From the NCBI RefSeq assembly GCF_017826695.1, contig NZ_JAFFZW010000014.1, positions 1 to 64,000 on the forward strand: a DNA stretch of 64,000 nt, in the 5' to 3' direction. Both the position numbers and the translations under genes were made by a program. The DNA is from Pseudomonas alliivorans (GTDB lineage Bacteria; Pseudomonadota; Gammaproteobacteria; Pseudomonadales; Pseudomonadaceae). The notes under the pieces are model-generated. The model did not search any database, was not told the DNA's origin, and was given only the letters and a program-made list of their open reading frames with translations. Each line of letters begins with the position of its first letter. Positions within the stretch are counted from its first letter, which is position 1. Shown here in pieces: positions 36,975 through 45,868 of the stretch.

Positions 36975-38057
36975 ATGAGCAAGCAGATTCTGATTCTCCC
37001 GGGTGATGGCATTGGTCCGGAAATCATGACCGAAGCGGTCAAGGTGCTGGAGCTGGCCAACGAGAAGTATCAGCTGGGTTTTGAATTGACTCACGACGTG
37101 ATCGGTGGCGCCGCCATCGACAAGCACGGTGTGCCGCTGGCCGACGAAACCCTGGACCGCGCCCGTAAAGCCGACGCCGTTCTGCTCGGCGCCGTGGGTG
37201 GCCCGAAGTGGGACACCATCGAACGCGACATCCGTCCTGAGCGTGGCCTGTTGAAGATCCGTGCGCAACTGGGCCTGTTCGGCAACCTGCGCCCTGCGAT
37301 TCTCTATCCGCAACTGGCCGACGCCTCGAGCCTCAAGCCCGAAATCGTTGCCGGTCTGGACATCCTGATCGTGCGCGAGCTGACCGGCGGTATCTACTTC
37401 GGCGCGCCACGGGGTGTACGTGTGCTGGACAATGGCGAGCGCGAAGCTTACGACACGCTGCCGTACAGCGAGAGCGAGATCCGTCGTATCGCTCGCGTCG
37501 GCTTCGACATGGCCATGGTGCGCAACAAGAAACTGTGCTCGGTGGACAAGGCCAACGTGCTGTCGTCCAGCCAGCTGTGGCGCGAAATCGTCGAGCAGGT
37601 CGCCAAGGATTACCCTGAAGTCGAGCTGAGCCATATGTACGTCGACAATGCCGCCATGCAACTGGTGCGTGCACCCAAGCAGTTCGACGTGATCGTGACC
37701 GACAACCTGTTCGGCGACATCCTGTCCGACCAGGCTTCGATGCTGACCGGCTCCATCGGCATGCTGCCGTCCGCGTCGCTCGATACCAATAACAAGGGCA
37801 TGTACGAGCCTTGTCACGGTTCTGCACCGGACATCGCAGGCAAAGGCATTGCCAACCCGCTGGCGACTATCCTTTCGGTATCGATGATGCTGCGTTACAG
37901 CTTCAATCTGACCGACGCCGCCGACGCCATCGAAAAAGCCGTCAGCGTAGTTCTGGATCAGGGGCTGCGCACCGGCGACATCTTTTCGACGGGTAACACC
38001 CAGGTCGGCACGCAAGAAATGGGCGACGCAGTAGTCGCCGCGCTGCGGAATCTGTAA
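36975..38057 (+). CDS. leuB: 3-isopropylmalate dehydrogenase
   Basis: A 360-residue NAD-dependent decarboxylating dehydrogenase that makes 2-oxoisocaproate for leucine. Motifs: LPGDGIGPEIM, RELTGGIYFGAPRG, VDNAAMQLV and the metal-binding TDNLFGDILSDQASMLTGSIGMLPSAS, with GSAPDIAGKGIANP near the cofactor site. Normal length. asd follows by 70 bp. Confidence 0.97.
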   Translation: MSKQILILPGDGIGPEIMTEAVKVLELANEKYQLGFELTHDVIGGAAIDKHGVPLADETLDRARKADAVLLGAVGGPKWDTIERDIRPERGLLKIRAQLGLFGNLRPAILYPQLADASSLKPEIVAGLDILIVRELTGGIYFGAPRGVRVLDNGEREAYDTLPYSESEIRRIARVGFDMAMVRNKKLCSVDKANVLSSSQLWREIVEQVAKDYPEVELSHMYVDNAAMQLVRAPKQFDVIVTDNLFGDILSDQASMLTGSIGMLPSASLDTNNKGMYEPCHGSAPDIAGKGIANPLATILSVSMMLRYSFNLTDAADAIEKAVSVVLDQGLRTGDIFSTGNTQVGTQEMGDAVVAALRNL

Positions 38058-38127
38058 TCTCTCTGGCCCGCCATTCTGCTGTGCATCCGCAGAATAGCGG
38101 TCCCACTTTTTTTCTAGGTGTGTTGCG

Positions 38128-39240
38128 ATGAAACGTGTAGGTCTGATCGGTTGGCGTGGCATGGTCGGTTCCGTGCTCATGCAGCGGATGCGGGAAGAGC
38201 AGGACTTCGATCTCATTGAGCCGGTGTTCTTCACTACCTCCAATGTCGGTGGCCAGGCGCCTTCGGTGGGCAAGGACGTTGCGCCACTGAAAGATGCGTA
38301 CAGCATCGACGAGCTGAAGACCCTGGACGTGGTGTTGACCTGTCAGGGCGGCGACTACACCAACGAGGTGTTCCCCAAGCTGCGTGAGGCGGGCTGGCAG
38401 GGTTACTGGATCGACGCGGCGTCCAGCCTGCGCATGCAGGATGACGCTGTCATCGTGCTGGATCCGGTCAACCGCAAGGTCATCGATCAGCAGCTCGACG
38501 CCGGTACCAGGAACTACATCGGCGGCAACTGCACCGTCAGCCTGATGCTGATGGGGCTGGGCGGTCTGTTCGAAGCCGGTCTGGTCGAGTGGATGAACGT
38601 CATGACGTACCAGGCGGCTTCCGGTGCCGGTGCGCAGAACATGCGTGAACTGATCAAGCAGATGGGCGCTGTGCACGCGTCGGTTGCCGATGAACTGGCC
38701 AACCCGGCCAGTGCCATTCTGGACATCGACCGCAAGGTGGCTGAAGCCATGCGCGGCGAAGCGTTCCCGACCGAGAATTTCGGTGTGCCGTTGGCTGGCA
38801 GCCTGATTCCCTGGATCGACAAGGCGCTGCCGAACGGCCAGAGCCGTGAAGAATGGAAAGGCCAGGCCGAGACCAACAAAATTCTGGGTCGCTTCAAGAG
38901 CCCGATTCCGGTCGACGGCATCTGCGTGCGCATCGGCGCCATGCGTTGCCACAGCCAGGCACTGACCATCAAGCTGAACAAGGATGTGCCGATTGCGGAC
39001 ATCGAAGGCTTGATCAGCCAGCACAACCCTTGGGTCAAGCTGGTACCGAACAACCGTGAAGCCAGCATGCAGGACCTCAGCCCGACGGCTGTGACCGGCA
39101 CCATGAGCATTCCGGTGGGTCGTCTGCGCAAGCTGAACATGGGCTCGCAGTATCTGGGCGCCTTCACTGTCGGTGATCAACTGCTGTGGGGTGCTGCCGA
39201 GCCGTTGCGCCGCATGCTGAGAATCCTGCTGGAACGTTGA
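38128..39240 (+). CDS. asd: Aspartate-semialdehyde dehydrogenase
   Basis: A 370-residue NADP enzyme that makes aspartate semialdehyde for lysine, methionine, threonine and diaminopimelate. The start MKRVGLIGWRGMVGSVLMQRM is the cofactor fold. The catalytic cysteine is in IGGNCTVSLMLM (Cys about 135), and the substrate-binding RIGAMRCHSQALTIKLN is present. It is the last gene of the biosynthetic block, and a strong terminator follows. Confidence 0.97.
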   Translation: MKRVGLIGWRGMVGSVLMQRMREEQDFDLIEPVFFTTSNVGGQAPSVGKDVAPLKDAYSIDELKTLDVVLTCQGGDYTNEVFPKLREAGWQGYWIDAASSLRMQDDAVIVLDPVNRKVIDQQLDAGTRNYIGGNCTVSLMLMGLGGLFEAGLVEWMNVMTYQAASGAGAQNMRELIKQMGAVHASVADELANPASAILDIDRKVAEAMRGEAFPTENFGVPLAGSLIPWIDKALPNGQSREEWKGQAETNKILGRFKSPIPVDGICVRIGAMRCHSQALTIKLNKDVPIADIEGLISQHNPWVKLVPNNREASMQDLSPTAVTGTMSIPVGRLRKLNMGSQYLGAFTVGDQLLWGAAEPLRRMLRILLER

Positions 39241-39259
39241 TCGCAACGCTGCTGCATCC

Positions 39260-39292
39260 AAACCCGCGCCCTGATCAGGACGCGGGTTTTTT
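39260..39292 (+). terminator. Terminator of asd
   Basis: AACCCGCG / CGCGGGTT with an inner CCTGATCAGG, followed by TTTTTTA. Confidence 0.9.
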
Positions 39293-39310
39293 ATTGCCTG
39301 CTGATAACTG

Positions 39311-39339
39311 ATTTCAATCCCAATATATGGGATTGAAAT
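39311..39339. promoter_or_regulatory. Probable IclR operator of the galactonate operon
   Basis: Perfect 12-bp inverted repeat ATTTCAATCCCA / TGGGATTGAAAT with a 5-base AT spacer, immediately upstream of the -35 element of dgoK. It is the only such palindrome found near the operon, whose last gene encodes an IclR regulator. Binding is inferred. Confidence 0.65.
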
Positions 39340-39346
39340 TTACATA

Positions 39347-39376
39347 TTGAGATAATTTCGATTTCGGGTTTATAGT
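39347..39376 (+). promoter_or_regulatory. Sigma-70 promoter of dgoKADT
   Basis: TTGAGA, 18 bases, TATAGT, ending 40 bp before the dgoK start. The palindromic operator ends 7 bp upstream of the -35. Confidence 0.65.
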
Positions 39377-39416
39377 CTGTCCTGCACTCACTTCCAAAAA
39401 TACAAAAGGTGAAGCA

Positions 39417-40421
39417 ATGCAGGCGCACTTGATCGCGCTCGACTGGGGGACGACCTCTCTTCGTGCTTATCGACTTGGCGAACACGGCCAGGTCCTGGAA
39501 CAACGCGCTCTGAGCGCGGGCATCATGCAATTGCCGAATGACCCACGAATGATCGCGGGCGTGCTGTGCAGCGACGGTTTCGAGCTGGCCTTCGATGAAG
39601 CGTGCGGCGACTGGATCGACGCGCGGCCCGATGTGCCGGTGATCGCCTGCGGCATGGTGGGCAGCGCGCAGGGCTGGCGCGAGGCAACCTATCGCGAGGC
39701 GCCGGCCAGCGTCGACGAACTGAGTGCGGCGTTGCAAACCGTACGCAGCGTGCGTGGCGTCACCGTCCATATCATCCCCGGTGTGCTGCAGCGTTCGACG
39801 CTGCCCAATGTCATGCGCGGTGAAGAGACCCAGGTACTGGGCGTGCTGGCCGGCCTTGACGGGCAGTCGGCCAGCCAGCCGCTGTTGATCGGTCTGCCGG
39901 GCAGCCACTCCAAGTGGGTGCAGGTGGCGCAGGACCGCATCGTTCATTTCGATACCTTCATGACCGGCGAGGTCTACGCGGCGTTGTGCGCCCATACTAT
40001 TCTTGGGCGCACCATGCGGCCGGGCGATACGTTCGACAGCGCCGCGTTTGATCGTGGGCTCGCCAATGCACAGTCGGAGGAGGGCGCTGCCGGTCCTCTG
40101 TCCACCATCTTCAGTTGCCGCACGCTCGGCCTTACCGGCCAGTTGCCTGCGAGCAGCCAGCCGGATTACCTGTCCGGTCTGCTGATCGGTCATGAACTGA
40201 CCTCGCTCGCCAGACTTCAATACGACGCCCATGGCCATCTCCCCGCAGTGATTCTGATCGGCAGCGAGTCGCTGTGCGAGCGCTATGCGCGTGGCCTGAC
40301 CGCCTGTGGCTTTCCTCGGGTGACGGTGGCCGCTCAGGCGACCGAGCGCGGCCTCTGGCAGGTCGCGGTTCAGGCTGGCCTGGTCGCGCGCCAGTCGTCC
40401 CATTACGTTCAAGAGGTGTGA
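39417..40421 (+). CDS. dgoK: 2-dehydro-3-deoxygalactonokinase
   Basis: A 334-residue sugar-acid kinase that phosphorylates 2-keto-3-deoxygalactonate. The N-terminal LIALDWGTTSLRAYRL is the ASKHA-type phosphate loop of the DgoK family. GLPGSHSKWVQ and DTFMTGEVYAAL are further conserved blocks. An AAAGGTGA ribosome binding site precedes the ATG. dgoA starts one base after its stop, so the two are coupled. Confidence 0.93.
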   Translation: MQAHLIALDWGTTSLRAYRLGEHGQVLEQRALSAGIMQLPNDPRMIAGVLCSDGFELAFDEACGDWIDARPDVPVIACGMVGSAQGWREATYREAPASVDELSAALQTVRSVRGVTVHIIPGVLQRSTLPNVMRGEETQVLGVLAGLDGQSASQPLLIGLPGSHSKWVQVAQDRIVHFDTFMTGEVYAALCAHTILGRTMRPGDTFDSAAFDRGLANAQSEEGAAGPLSTIFSCRTLGLTGQLPASSQPDYLSGLLIGHELTSLARLQYDAHGHLPAVILIGSESLCERYARGLTACGFPRVTVAAQATERGLWQVAVQAGLVARQSSHYVQEV

Positions 40422-40422
40422 C

Positions 40423-41052
40423 ATGCTCAAGCAAGCATTGAAGGAAAACGGCCTGGTCGCGATTCTGCGCGGCCTGCGCCCCGAAGAAGCTCCGGCGATA
40501 GGCGACGAGCTGTATCAGGCGGGCTTTCGGGTCATCGAAGTGCCGCTCAATTCTCCCCAGCCGTTCGACAGCATCGGTCTGTTGCGCCAGCGCCTGCCTG
40601 CCGATTGCCTGATCGGTGCCGGAACCGTGCTGACGCCTGAGCAGGTCACGCAGGTCAAGGACGCAGGCGGGCAGGTCATCGTCATGCCGCACAGCGATCC
40701 CAGGGTGCTGCGTGCGGCCAAAGCGGCCAACCTGTTCCTCTCGCCGGGCGTGGCTACGCCGACCGAGGCCTTTGCCGCGCTGTCGGAAGGCGCTGATGTG
40801 CTCAAGCTGTTCCCGGCCGAGCAAATGTCGCCGGCGGTGGTCAAGGCCTGGCTGGCGGTGCTGCCTGCAGGCACGATCCTGTTGCCGGTTGGTGGCATCA
40901 CGCCAGACAACATGAAGGTGTTTCTCGACGCGGGCGTCAAAGGTTTCGGCCTCGGCTCAGGGCTGTTCAAGCCGGGCATGAGTGCGGCCGACGTCGCCGA
41001 GCGCGCCAAGGCCTATGTGGCCGCCTGGAAAGAACAGACTTCGTCGCTTTGA
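40423..41052 (+). CDS. dgoA: 2-dehydro-3-deoxy-6-phosphogalactonate aldolase
   Basis: A 209-residue class I aldolase of the KDPG/KDPGal family that splits the product of DgoK into pyruvate and glyceraldehyde-3-phosphate. The Schiff-base lysine is in GADVLKLFPAEQ. The N-terminal LVAILRGLRPEEA and IGAGTVLTPEQVTQV, and the PVGGITPDNMK phosphate-binding turn, are typical. It lies between dgoK and dgoD in the same direction. Confidence 0.93.
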   Translation: MLKQALKENGLVAILRGLRPEEAPAIGDELYQAGFRVIEVPLNSPQPFDSIGLLRQRLPADCLIGAGTVLTPEQVTQVKDAGGQVIVMPHSDPRVLRAAKAANLFLSPGVATPTEAFAALSEGADVLKLFPAEQMSPAVVKAWLAVLPAGTILLPVGGITPDNMKVFLDAGVKGFGLGSGLFKPGMSAADVAERAKAYVAAWKEQTSSL

Positions 41053-41113
41053 AACGGATCGGCGCGCCAGACGCAGCCGCTCGACAAGAGAATCAATAAG
41101 AGAAACCGTACTC

Positions 41114-42262
41114 ATGAAAATCACCAAACTGACCACCTTCATCGTTCCGCCGCGCTGGTGTTTCCTGAAAGTCGAGACCGACGAGGGTGTCGTCGGCTGG
41201 GGCGAGCCGGTCGTCGAAGGCCGTGCCCATACCGTCGCCGCTGCCGTTGAAGAGCTTTCCGATTACCTGATCGGCAAGGACCCACGCAACATCGAAGACA
41301 TCTGGACCGTGTTGTACCGCGGCGGCTTCTACCGTGGCGGGGCGATCCACATGAGCGCGCTGGCCGGTATCGATCAGGCGCTGTGGGATATCAAGGGCAA
41401 GGCGCTGGGTGTGTCGGTCAGCGACCTGCTCGGTGGTCAGGTGCGTGACAAGATTCGTGTCTATTCCTGGATTGGTGGCGACCGCCCGGCCGACACGGCG
41501 CGAGCTGCACGGGACGCGGTCGAGCGTGGCTTCACGGCGGTGAAGATGAACGGCACCGAAGAGCTGCAGTTCCTCGACACCTTCGACAAGGTCGATCTGG
41601 CCCTGGCTAACGTCGCAGCCGTGCGTGATGCGGTCGGTCCGAACGTCGGTATCGGTGTCGATTTCCATGGCCGCGTACACAAGCCGATGGCCAAAGTGCT
41701 GATGAAAGAGCTGGACCCATACAAGCTGATGTTCATTGAAGAGCCGGTGCTCAGCGAAAACTACGAAGCGCTGAAAGAACTTGCACCGCTGACCAGCACG
41801 CCGATTGCGCTGGGCGAGCGGCTGTTTTCGCGCTGGGACTTCAAGCGTGTATTGAGTGAAGGCTACGTCGACATCATCCAGCCGGACGCGTCCCATGCGG
41901 GTGGCATCACCGAGACGCGCAAGATCGCCAACATGGCCGAAGCCTACGACGTCGCGCTGGCGCTGCACTGTCCGCTGGGCCCGATCGCACTGGCGGCGTG
42001 CCTGCAACTGGATGCGGTCTGCTACAACGCGTTCATCCAGGAGCAGAGCCTGGGCATTCACTACAACGAAAGCAACGACCTGCTGGACTACGTCAAGCAC
42101 CCGGAAGTCTTTGACTACGACAAGGGCATGGTCAAGATCCCCAACGGACCGGGCCTGGGCATTGAGATCAACGAGGAATACGTCAAGGAGCGCGCCGCCA
42201 TCGGCCATCGCTGGCGCAACCCGATCTGGCGTCATGCCGATGGCAGTTTTGCCGAGTGGTGA
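41114..42262 (+). CDS. dgoD: D-galactonate dehydratase
   Basis: A 382-residue enolase-superfamily enzyme that dehydrates D-galactonate to 2-keto-3-deoxygalactonate, the first step of the pathway. The start MKITKLTTFIVPPRWCFLK at 41114 is the family start. Acid/base and metal ligands appear in GVDFHGRVHKPMAK (Asp, His), FIEEPV and GERLFSRWDF, and HCPLGPIALAACLQ near the C-terminus. Length matches E. coli DgoD. Confidence 0.94.
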   Translation: MKITKLTTFIVPPRWCFLKVETDEGVVGWGEPVVEGRAHTVAAAVEELSDYLIGKDPRNIEDIWTVLYRGGFYRGGAIHMSALAGIDQALWDIKGKALGVSVSDLLGGQVRDKIRVYSWIGGDRPADTARAARDAVERGFTAVKMNGTEELQFLDTFDKVDLALANVAAVRDAVGPNVGIGVDFHGRVHKPMAKVLMKELDPYKLMFIEEPVLSENYEALKELAPLTSTPIALGERLFSRWDFKRVLSEGYVDIIQPDASHAGGITETRKIANMAEAYDVALALHCPLGPIALAACLQLDAVCYNAFIQEQSLGIHYNESNDLLDYVKHPEVFDYDKGMVKIPNGPGLGIEINEEYVKERAAIGHRWRNPIWRHADGSFAEW

Positions 42263-42290
42263 TCTGACCCGGAGCAGGCGCCGCATGCCT

Positions 42291-42387
42291 GATCGTGCCC
42301 ATGTTCTGCGTGGGCACGCCGCCCCTGTCAGGGGAAGGGCGCAGAGCGTCCCGAGCGGCATTCCCACGCAGCGCGTGAGGAACGATC
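42291..42387. repeat. Palindromic intergenic repeat within the galactonate operon
   Basis: GATCGTGCCCATGTTCTGCG, TGGGCA, then GCAGAGCGTCCCGAG and ATTCCCACGCAGCGCG with AACGATC at the end form nested inverted repeats. A shorter relative is at 12718-12775. It lies between dgoD and the transporter gene and could attenuate or stabilise the message. Confidence 0.6.
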
Positions 42388-42445
42388 TACACGATCTGCC
42401 GACACCACACCGTCCTCAATAAATCCAAAAAGAGGAAACATCTGA

Positions 42446-43756
42446 ATGCGCACTCGTACGATGGAGGGCGCGGCATCACTGGTGACGCCGTCCCGCAAAC
42501 GTTTTTTTATCATGGTGCTGCTGTTCATCACCGTGGTCATCAATTACCTGGACCGCAGCAACCTGTCCATTGCCGCACCGGCGCTGACGTCCGAGCTGGG
42601 CATCGATCCGGTTCACGTGGGTCTGATCTTCTCCGCCTTCGGCTGGACCTATGCGGCCATGCAGTTGCCGGGTGGCTGGCTGGTGGACCGCGTGCCGCCG
42701 CGCATTCTCTACACCGTGGCGCTGATGTTGTGGTCGATCGCCACCATCATGCTTGGTTTTGCCGCCAGTTTCATTGCGCTGTTCGTGCTGCGCATGGCGG
42801 TCGGCGCGCTGGAAGCACCGGCCTATCCGATCAACAGCCGCGTGGTGACCACCTGGTTTCCTGAGCGCGAGCGTGCCACGGCGATTGGGTTCTACACGTC
42901 CGGGCAGTTCGTTGGTCTGGCATTTCTGACGCCGGTGCTGGCCTGGCTGCAGGCGCATTACGGCTGGCACATGGTGTTCGTCGCCACCGGCGGCGTCGGT
43001 GTGCTCTGGGCGGTGATCTGGTACGCGGTGTATCGCGAGCCGCGCGATTTCAAGGGCGTCAACCAGCAGGAAATCGACCTGATCCGCGAAGGCGGCGGGC
43101 TGGTGGACATTCAGAAGGACGTCGAAAAGCAGAAGCAGGGTTTCAGCTGGCTGGACCTGGGCATCGTGCTGAGCAAGCGCAAGCTCTGGGGTATTTACCT
43201 TGGCCAGTTCTGCCTGAACTCCACACTCTGGTTTTTCCTGACCTGGTTTCCTACCTATCTGGTGAAATACCGGGGCATGGACTTCATCAAGTCCGGGCTG
43301 CTGGCGTCACTGCCGTTTCTGGCTGCCTTCGTGGGCGTGTTGTGTTCCGGCTTCTTCTCCGACTGGCTGATCCGTCGCGGGCATACGGTGGGCTTTGCTC
43401 GCAAGTTGCCGATCATTGCCGGTCTGCTGATTTCCACGTCGATCATAGGCGCCAACTTCGTCGAATCCACGCCGCTGGTCATCGCGTTCCTGGCGCTGGC
43501 GTTCTTCGGCAACGGACTGGCCTCGATCACCTGGTCGCTGGTTTCAACACTGGCCCCGGCGCGTCTTCTGGGTCTGACAGGCGGCACCTTCAACTTCATC
43601 GGCAATCTGGCGGCCATCGCCACGCCGATCGTGATCGGTTTCCTGGCCTCGGGCGATTCGTTCGCACCGGCCATCACCTACATCTCGGTGCTGGCACTGT
43701 TGGGTGCGCTGTCCTACATCCTGCTGGTGGGCAAAGTCGAGCGTATCGAACTCTGA
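42446..43756 (+). CDS. dgoT: Galactonate-type MFS transporter (anion:cation symporter family)
   Basis: A 436-residue inner-membrane carrier with about 12 membrane helices. The first helix RFFIMVLLFITVVINYLDRSNLSIA carries the NYLDRSNL signature of hexuronate and galactonate transporters; PGGWLVDRVPPR is the helix 2-3 loop motif. An AGAGGAA ribosome binding site precedes the start. Its place after dgoD indicates uptake of D-galactonate; the exact range of sugar acids is not readable. Confidence 0.9.
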   Translation: MRTRTMEGAASLVTPSRKRFFIMVLLFITVVINYLDRSNLSIAAPALTSELGIDPVHVGLIFSAFGWTYAAMQLPGGWLVDRVPPRILYTVALMLWSIATIMLGFAASFIALFVLRMAVGALEAPAYPINSRVVTTWFPERERATAIGFYTSGQFVGLAFLTPVLAWLQAHYGWHMVFVATGGVGVLWAVIWYAVYREPRDFKGVNQQEIDLIREGGGLVDIQKDVEKQKQGFSWLDLGIVLSKRKLWGIYLGQFCLNSTLWFFLTWFPTYLVKYRGMDFIKSGLLASLPFLAAFVGVLCSGFFSDWLIRRGHTVGFARKLPIIAGLLISTSIIGANFVESTPLVIAFLALAFFGNGLASITWSLVSTLAPARLLGLTGGTFNFIGNLAAIATPIVIGFLASGDSFAPAITYISVLALLGALSYILLVGKVERIEL

Positions 43757-43821
43757 TATCGACGTGTCCTGACGCTGGCGACGATAATGCCGTCAGCGTC
43801 CCGATCTGATTAAGGCTTGTC

Positions 43822-44634
43822 ATGCACAACGAACCGCTTCCCGCTGAAAACCCTGCAGGCAAAGAGTCGGCACCCGCCGGCACCCAGACCCTGTTGCGCG
43901 GCCTGGGTGTGGTTCAGGCCGTGGCCAGTGGCGCCCGGGACCTGAAGGAAATCGCCCGTCTGATCGGCACCACGCGCAGCACCACCCATCGTCTGGCCAG
44001 TTGTCTGGTGGACGAGCGCTATCTTCGCGTGGTTCCGCAGGTGGGTTATCTGTTGGGGCCGAAACTGATCGAACTGGGTTTTCAGGCACGTGAAGAAGTG
44101 CCGCTGGCGATTCTGGCGCGACCGTTTCTGGACAGGCTGTCGGCGTTGACCGGAGACACCGTGCATCTGGCGGTACGCGAAGGCGATGATGTGCTGTACC
44201 TGCACAAGAATCCCGGTCGCTATGGCCCGGAGATGCGTTCCCGGGTCGGGCATCGCATGCCGTTGGTGCGTACCGGTATCGGCAAGGCCCTGTTGCTGGA
44301 CAGCCCGGAGGCCGAGTGGCTGCGTCTGTATGAAATCAGTCTGCCAGCATCAGGCAGGCATCCGCTGTGGCCCAATCATGAACAACAGACATGGGAACAG
44401 CTGCAGCAGCGCAGGCAGGAATATGTGGCGGGAGGTTACGCGTTCGATCTGGAAGACAACGAACCGTCGATCCGTTGTGTTGCAGCGCCGGTGCGTGATG
44501 CCAGCCAGCAGATCGTGGCCGGCATCAGCGTCGCCAGTACGGTTCCGTACATGCCCCTTGAAAAGATGGCCGAACTGGTCCCGCTGATCAAAGAGATCGC
44601 AGCGGGACTGTCGGCCGAACTCGGGGCCGCCTGA
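43822..44634 (+). CDS. IclR-family regulator of the galactonate operon
   Basis: A 270-residue regulator with an N-terminal winged helix (about 20-80; LKEIARLIGTTRSTTHRLASCLV) and an IclR effector domain (about 95-265; HRMPLVRTGIGKALL, GGYAFDLEDNEPSIRCVAAPV). It is the last gene of the dgo run and the likely ligand of the palindrome at 39311-39339. The E. coli operon uses a GntR regulator instead. Its stop lies one base from the end of the convergent dehydrogenase gene. Confidence 0.88.
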   Translation: MHNEPLPAENPAGKESAPAGTQTLLRGLGVVQAVASGARDLKEIARLIGTTRSTTHRLASCLVDERYLRVVPQVGYLLGPKLIELGFQAREEVPLAILARPFLDRLSALTGDTVHLAVREGDDVLYLHKNPGRYGPEMRSRVGHRMPLVRTGIGKALLLDSPEAEWLRLYEISLPASGRHPLWPNHEQQTWEQLQQRRQEYVAGGYAFDLEDNEPSIRCVAAPVRDASQQIVAGISVASTVPYMPLEKMAELVPLIKEIAAGLSAELGAA

Positions 44635-44635
44635 A

Positions 44636-45688
44636 TCAGGCTTTGAGCGTCGCCATGTCAATGACGAAGCGGTACTTCACGTCACCGGCCAGCATGCGCT
44701 CGTAGGCTTCGTTGATGTTGCGGATGTCGAGCATCTCGATGTCGCAGGTGATGTCGTTCTCGGCGCAGAAATCCAGCACTTCCTGGGTTTCTGCGATACC
44801 GCCGATCAGCGAGCCGGCCAGTACGCGACGGCTCATCACCAGATTGGCGGCATGGACCGGCGGTTCAACCGGTTCGATCAGGCCGACCAGAATGTGCACA
44901 CCATCGAAACGCAGGGTCTGCAGGTAGGGGTTCAGATCGTGCTGGACCGGAATGGTATCAAGCAGGAAGTCGAAGTGACCTGCGGCCGCTTTCATCTGTT
45001 CGGCATCGGTGGAGACGATCACGTGATCGGCGCCCTGACGACGCGCTTCCTGAGCTTTCGACGCGGAACGGGTGAAGAGGGTGACTTCAGCGCCCATCGC
45101 CTTGGCGAACTTGATGCCCATGTGGCCCAGGCCACCCATGCCCAGAATGCCGACCTTGTCGCCGGCTTTCACGCCGTAGTGCTTGAGCGGCGAATAGGTG
45201 GTGATGCCTGCACACAGAATCGGAGCAGCAGCGGCCGGATCCAGCTTCTCGGGAACGCGCACCACGAAGTGCTCGCTGACCACGATGCTGTTGGAGTAAC
45301 CGCCCATGGTGTTGCTGCCGTCCACGCGATCAGGCGTGGCGTAGGTCATGGTCGGGCCTTCGAGGCAATACTGCTCGAGATCCGACTGGCACGCCGAACA
45401 TTGGCGGCAGGAGTCGACCATGCAGCCGACTCCGACCAGATCACCGACTTTGTATTTGGTCGCGTTGGCGCCGGTGGCTGTGACGCGGCCGACAATTTCA
45501 TGGCCTGGCATCAACGGATAAACGGCAATGCCCCATTCGTTGCGCGCCTGGTGGATATCGGAGTGGCAGACGCCGCAGTAGAGAATTTCGATGGCAACGT
45601 CGTCGGCACGCGGAGTGCGACGTTCGAAAGTCATCGGGGCGAGGGGAGCGGTGGCTGACTGGGCGGCGTAACCGATGGCTGTGTACAT
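44636..45688 (-). CDS. Zinc-dependent NAD(P) alcohol/aldehyde dehydrogenase (YahK/cinnamyl alcohol dehydrogenase type)
   Basis: A 350-residue medium-chain dehydrogenase. The start MYTAIGYAAQSATAPLAPM at 45688 is the family start. The catalytic zinc site is CGVCHSDIH and PGHEIVGRVTATG; the structural zinc site has CRQCSACQSDLEQYC. The cofactor loop is GILGMGGLGHMGIKFAKAMG, followed by FTRSASK, which suggests NADP preference. E. coli YahK reduces many aldehydes; the true substrate here is unknown. It is divergent from an AraC regulator, 180 bp away. Confidence 0.9.
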   Translation of the reverse strand: MYTAIGYAAQSATAPLAPMTFERRTPRADDVAIEILYCGVCHSDIHQARNEWGIAVYPLMPGHEIVGRVTATGANATKYKVGDLVGVGCMVDSCRQCSACQSDLEQYCLEGPTMTYATPDRVDGSNTMGGYSNSIVVSEHFVVRVPEKLDPAAAAPILCAGITTYSPLKHYGVKAGDKVGILGMGGLGHMGIKFAKAMGAEVTLFTRSASKAQEARRQGADHVIVSTDAEQMKAAAGHFDFLLDTIPVQHDLNPYLQTLRFDGVHILVGLIEPVEPPVHAANLVMSRRVLAGSLIGGIAETQEVLDFCAENDITCDIEMLDIRNINEAYERMLAGDVKYRFVIDMATLKA

Positions 45689-45868
45689 AAAGATGACCTC
45701 GCGAAATGATACGGAGAAGAGGCGAATCATTGTCCGCGTGATGGACGTGTATCGCTAGGGTGATTCCTCCGTGTTTCATGCCTATTCCTCCGGAGCCAGA
45801 ATCCGGGTGCCGCTCAAGCGCGCAAATCTGCGATCATAGAGCTGTCTGATTCTCTGCCGGTACGCCTT

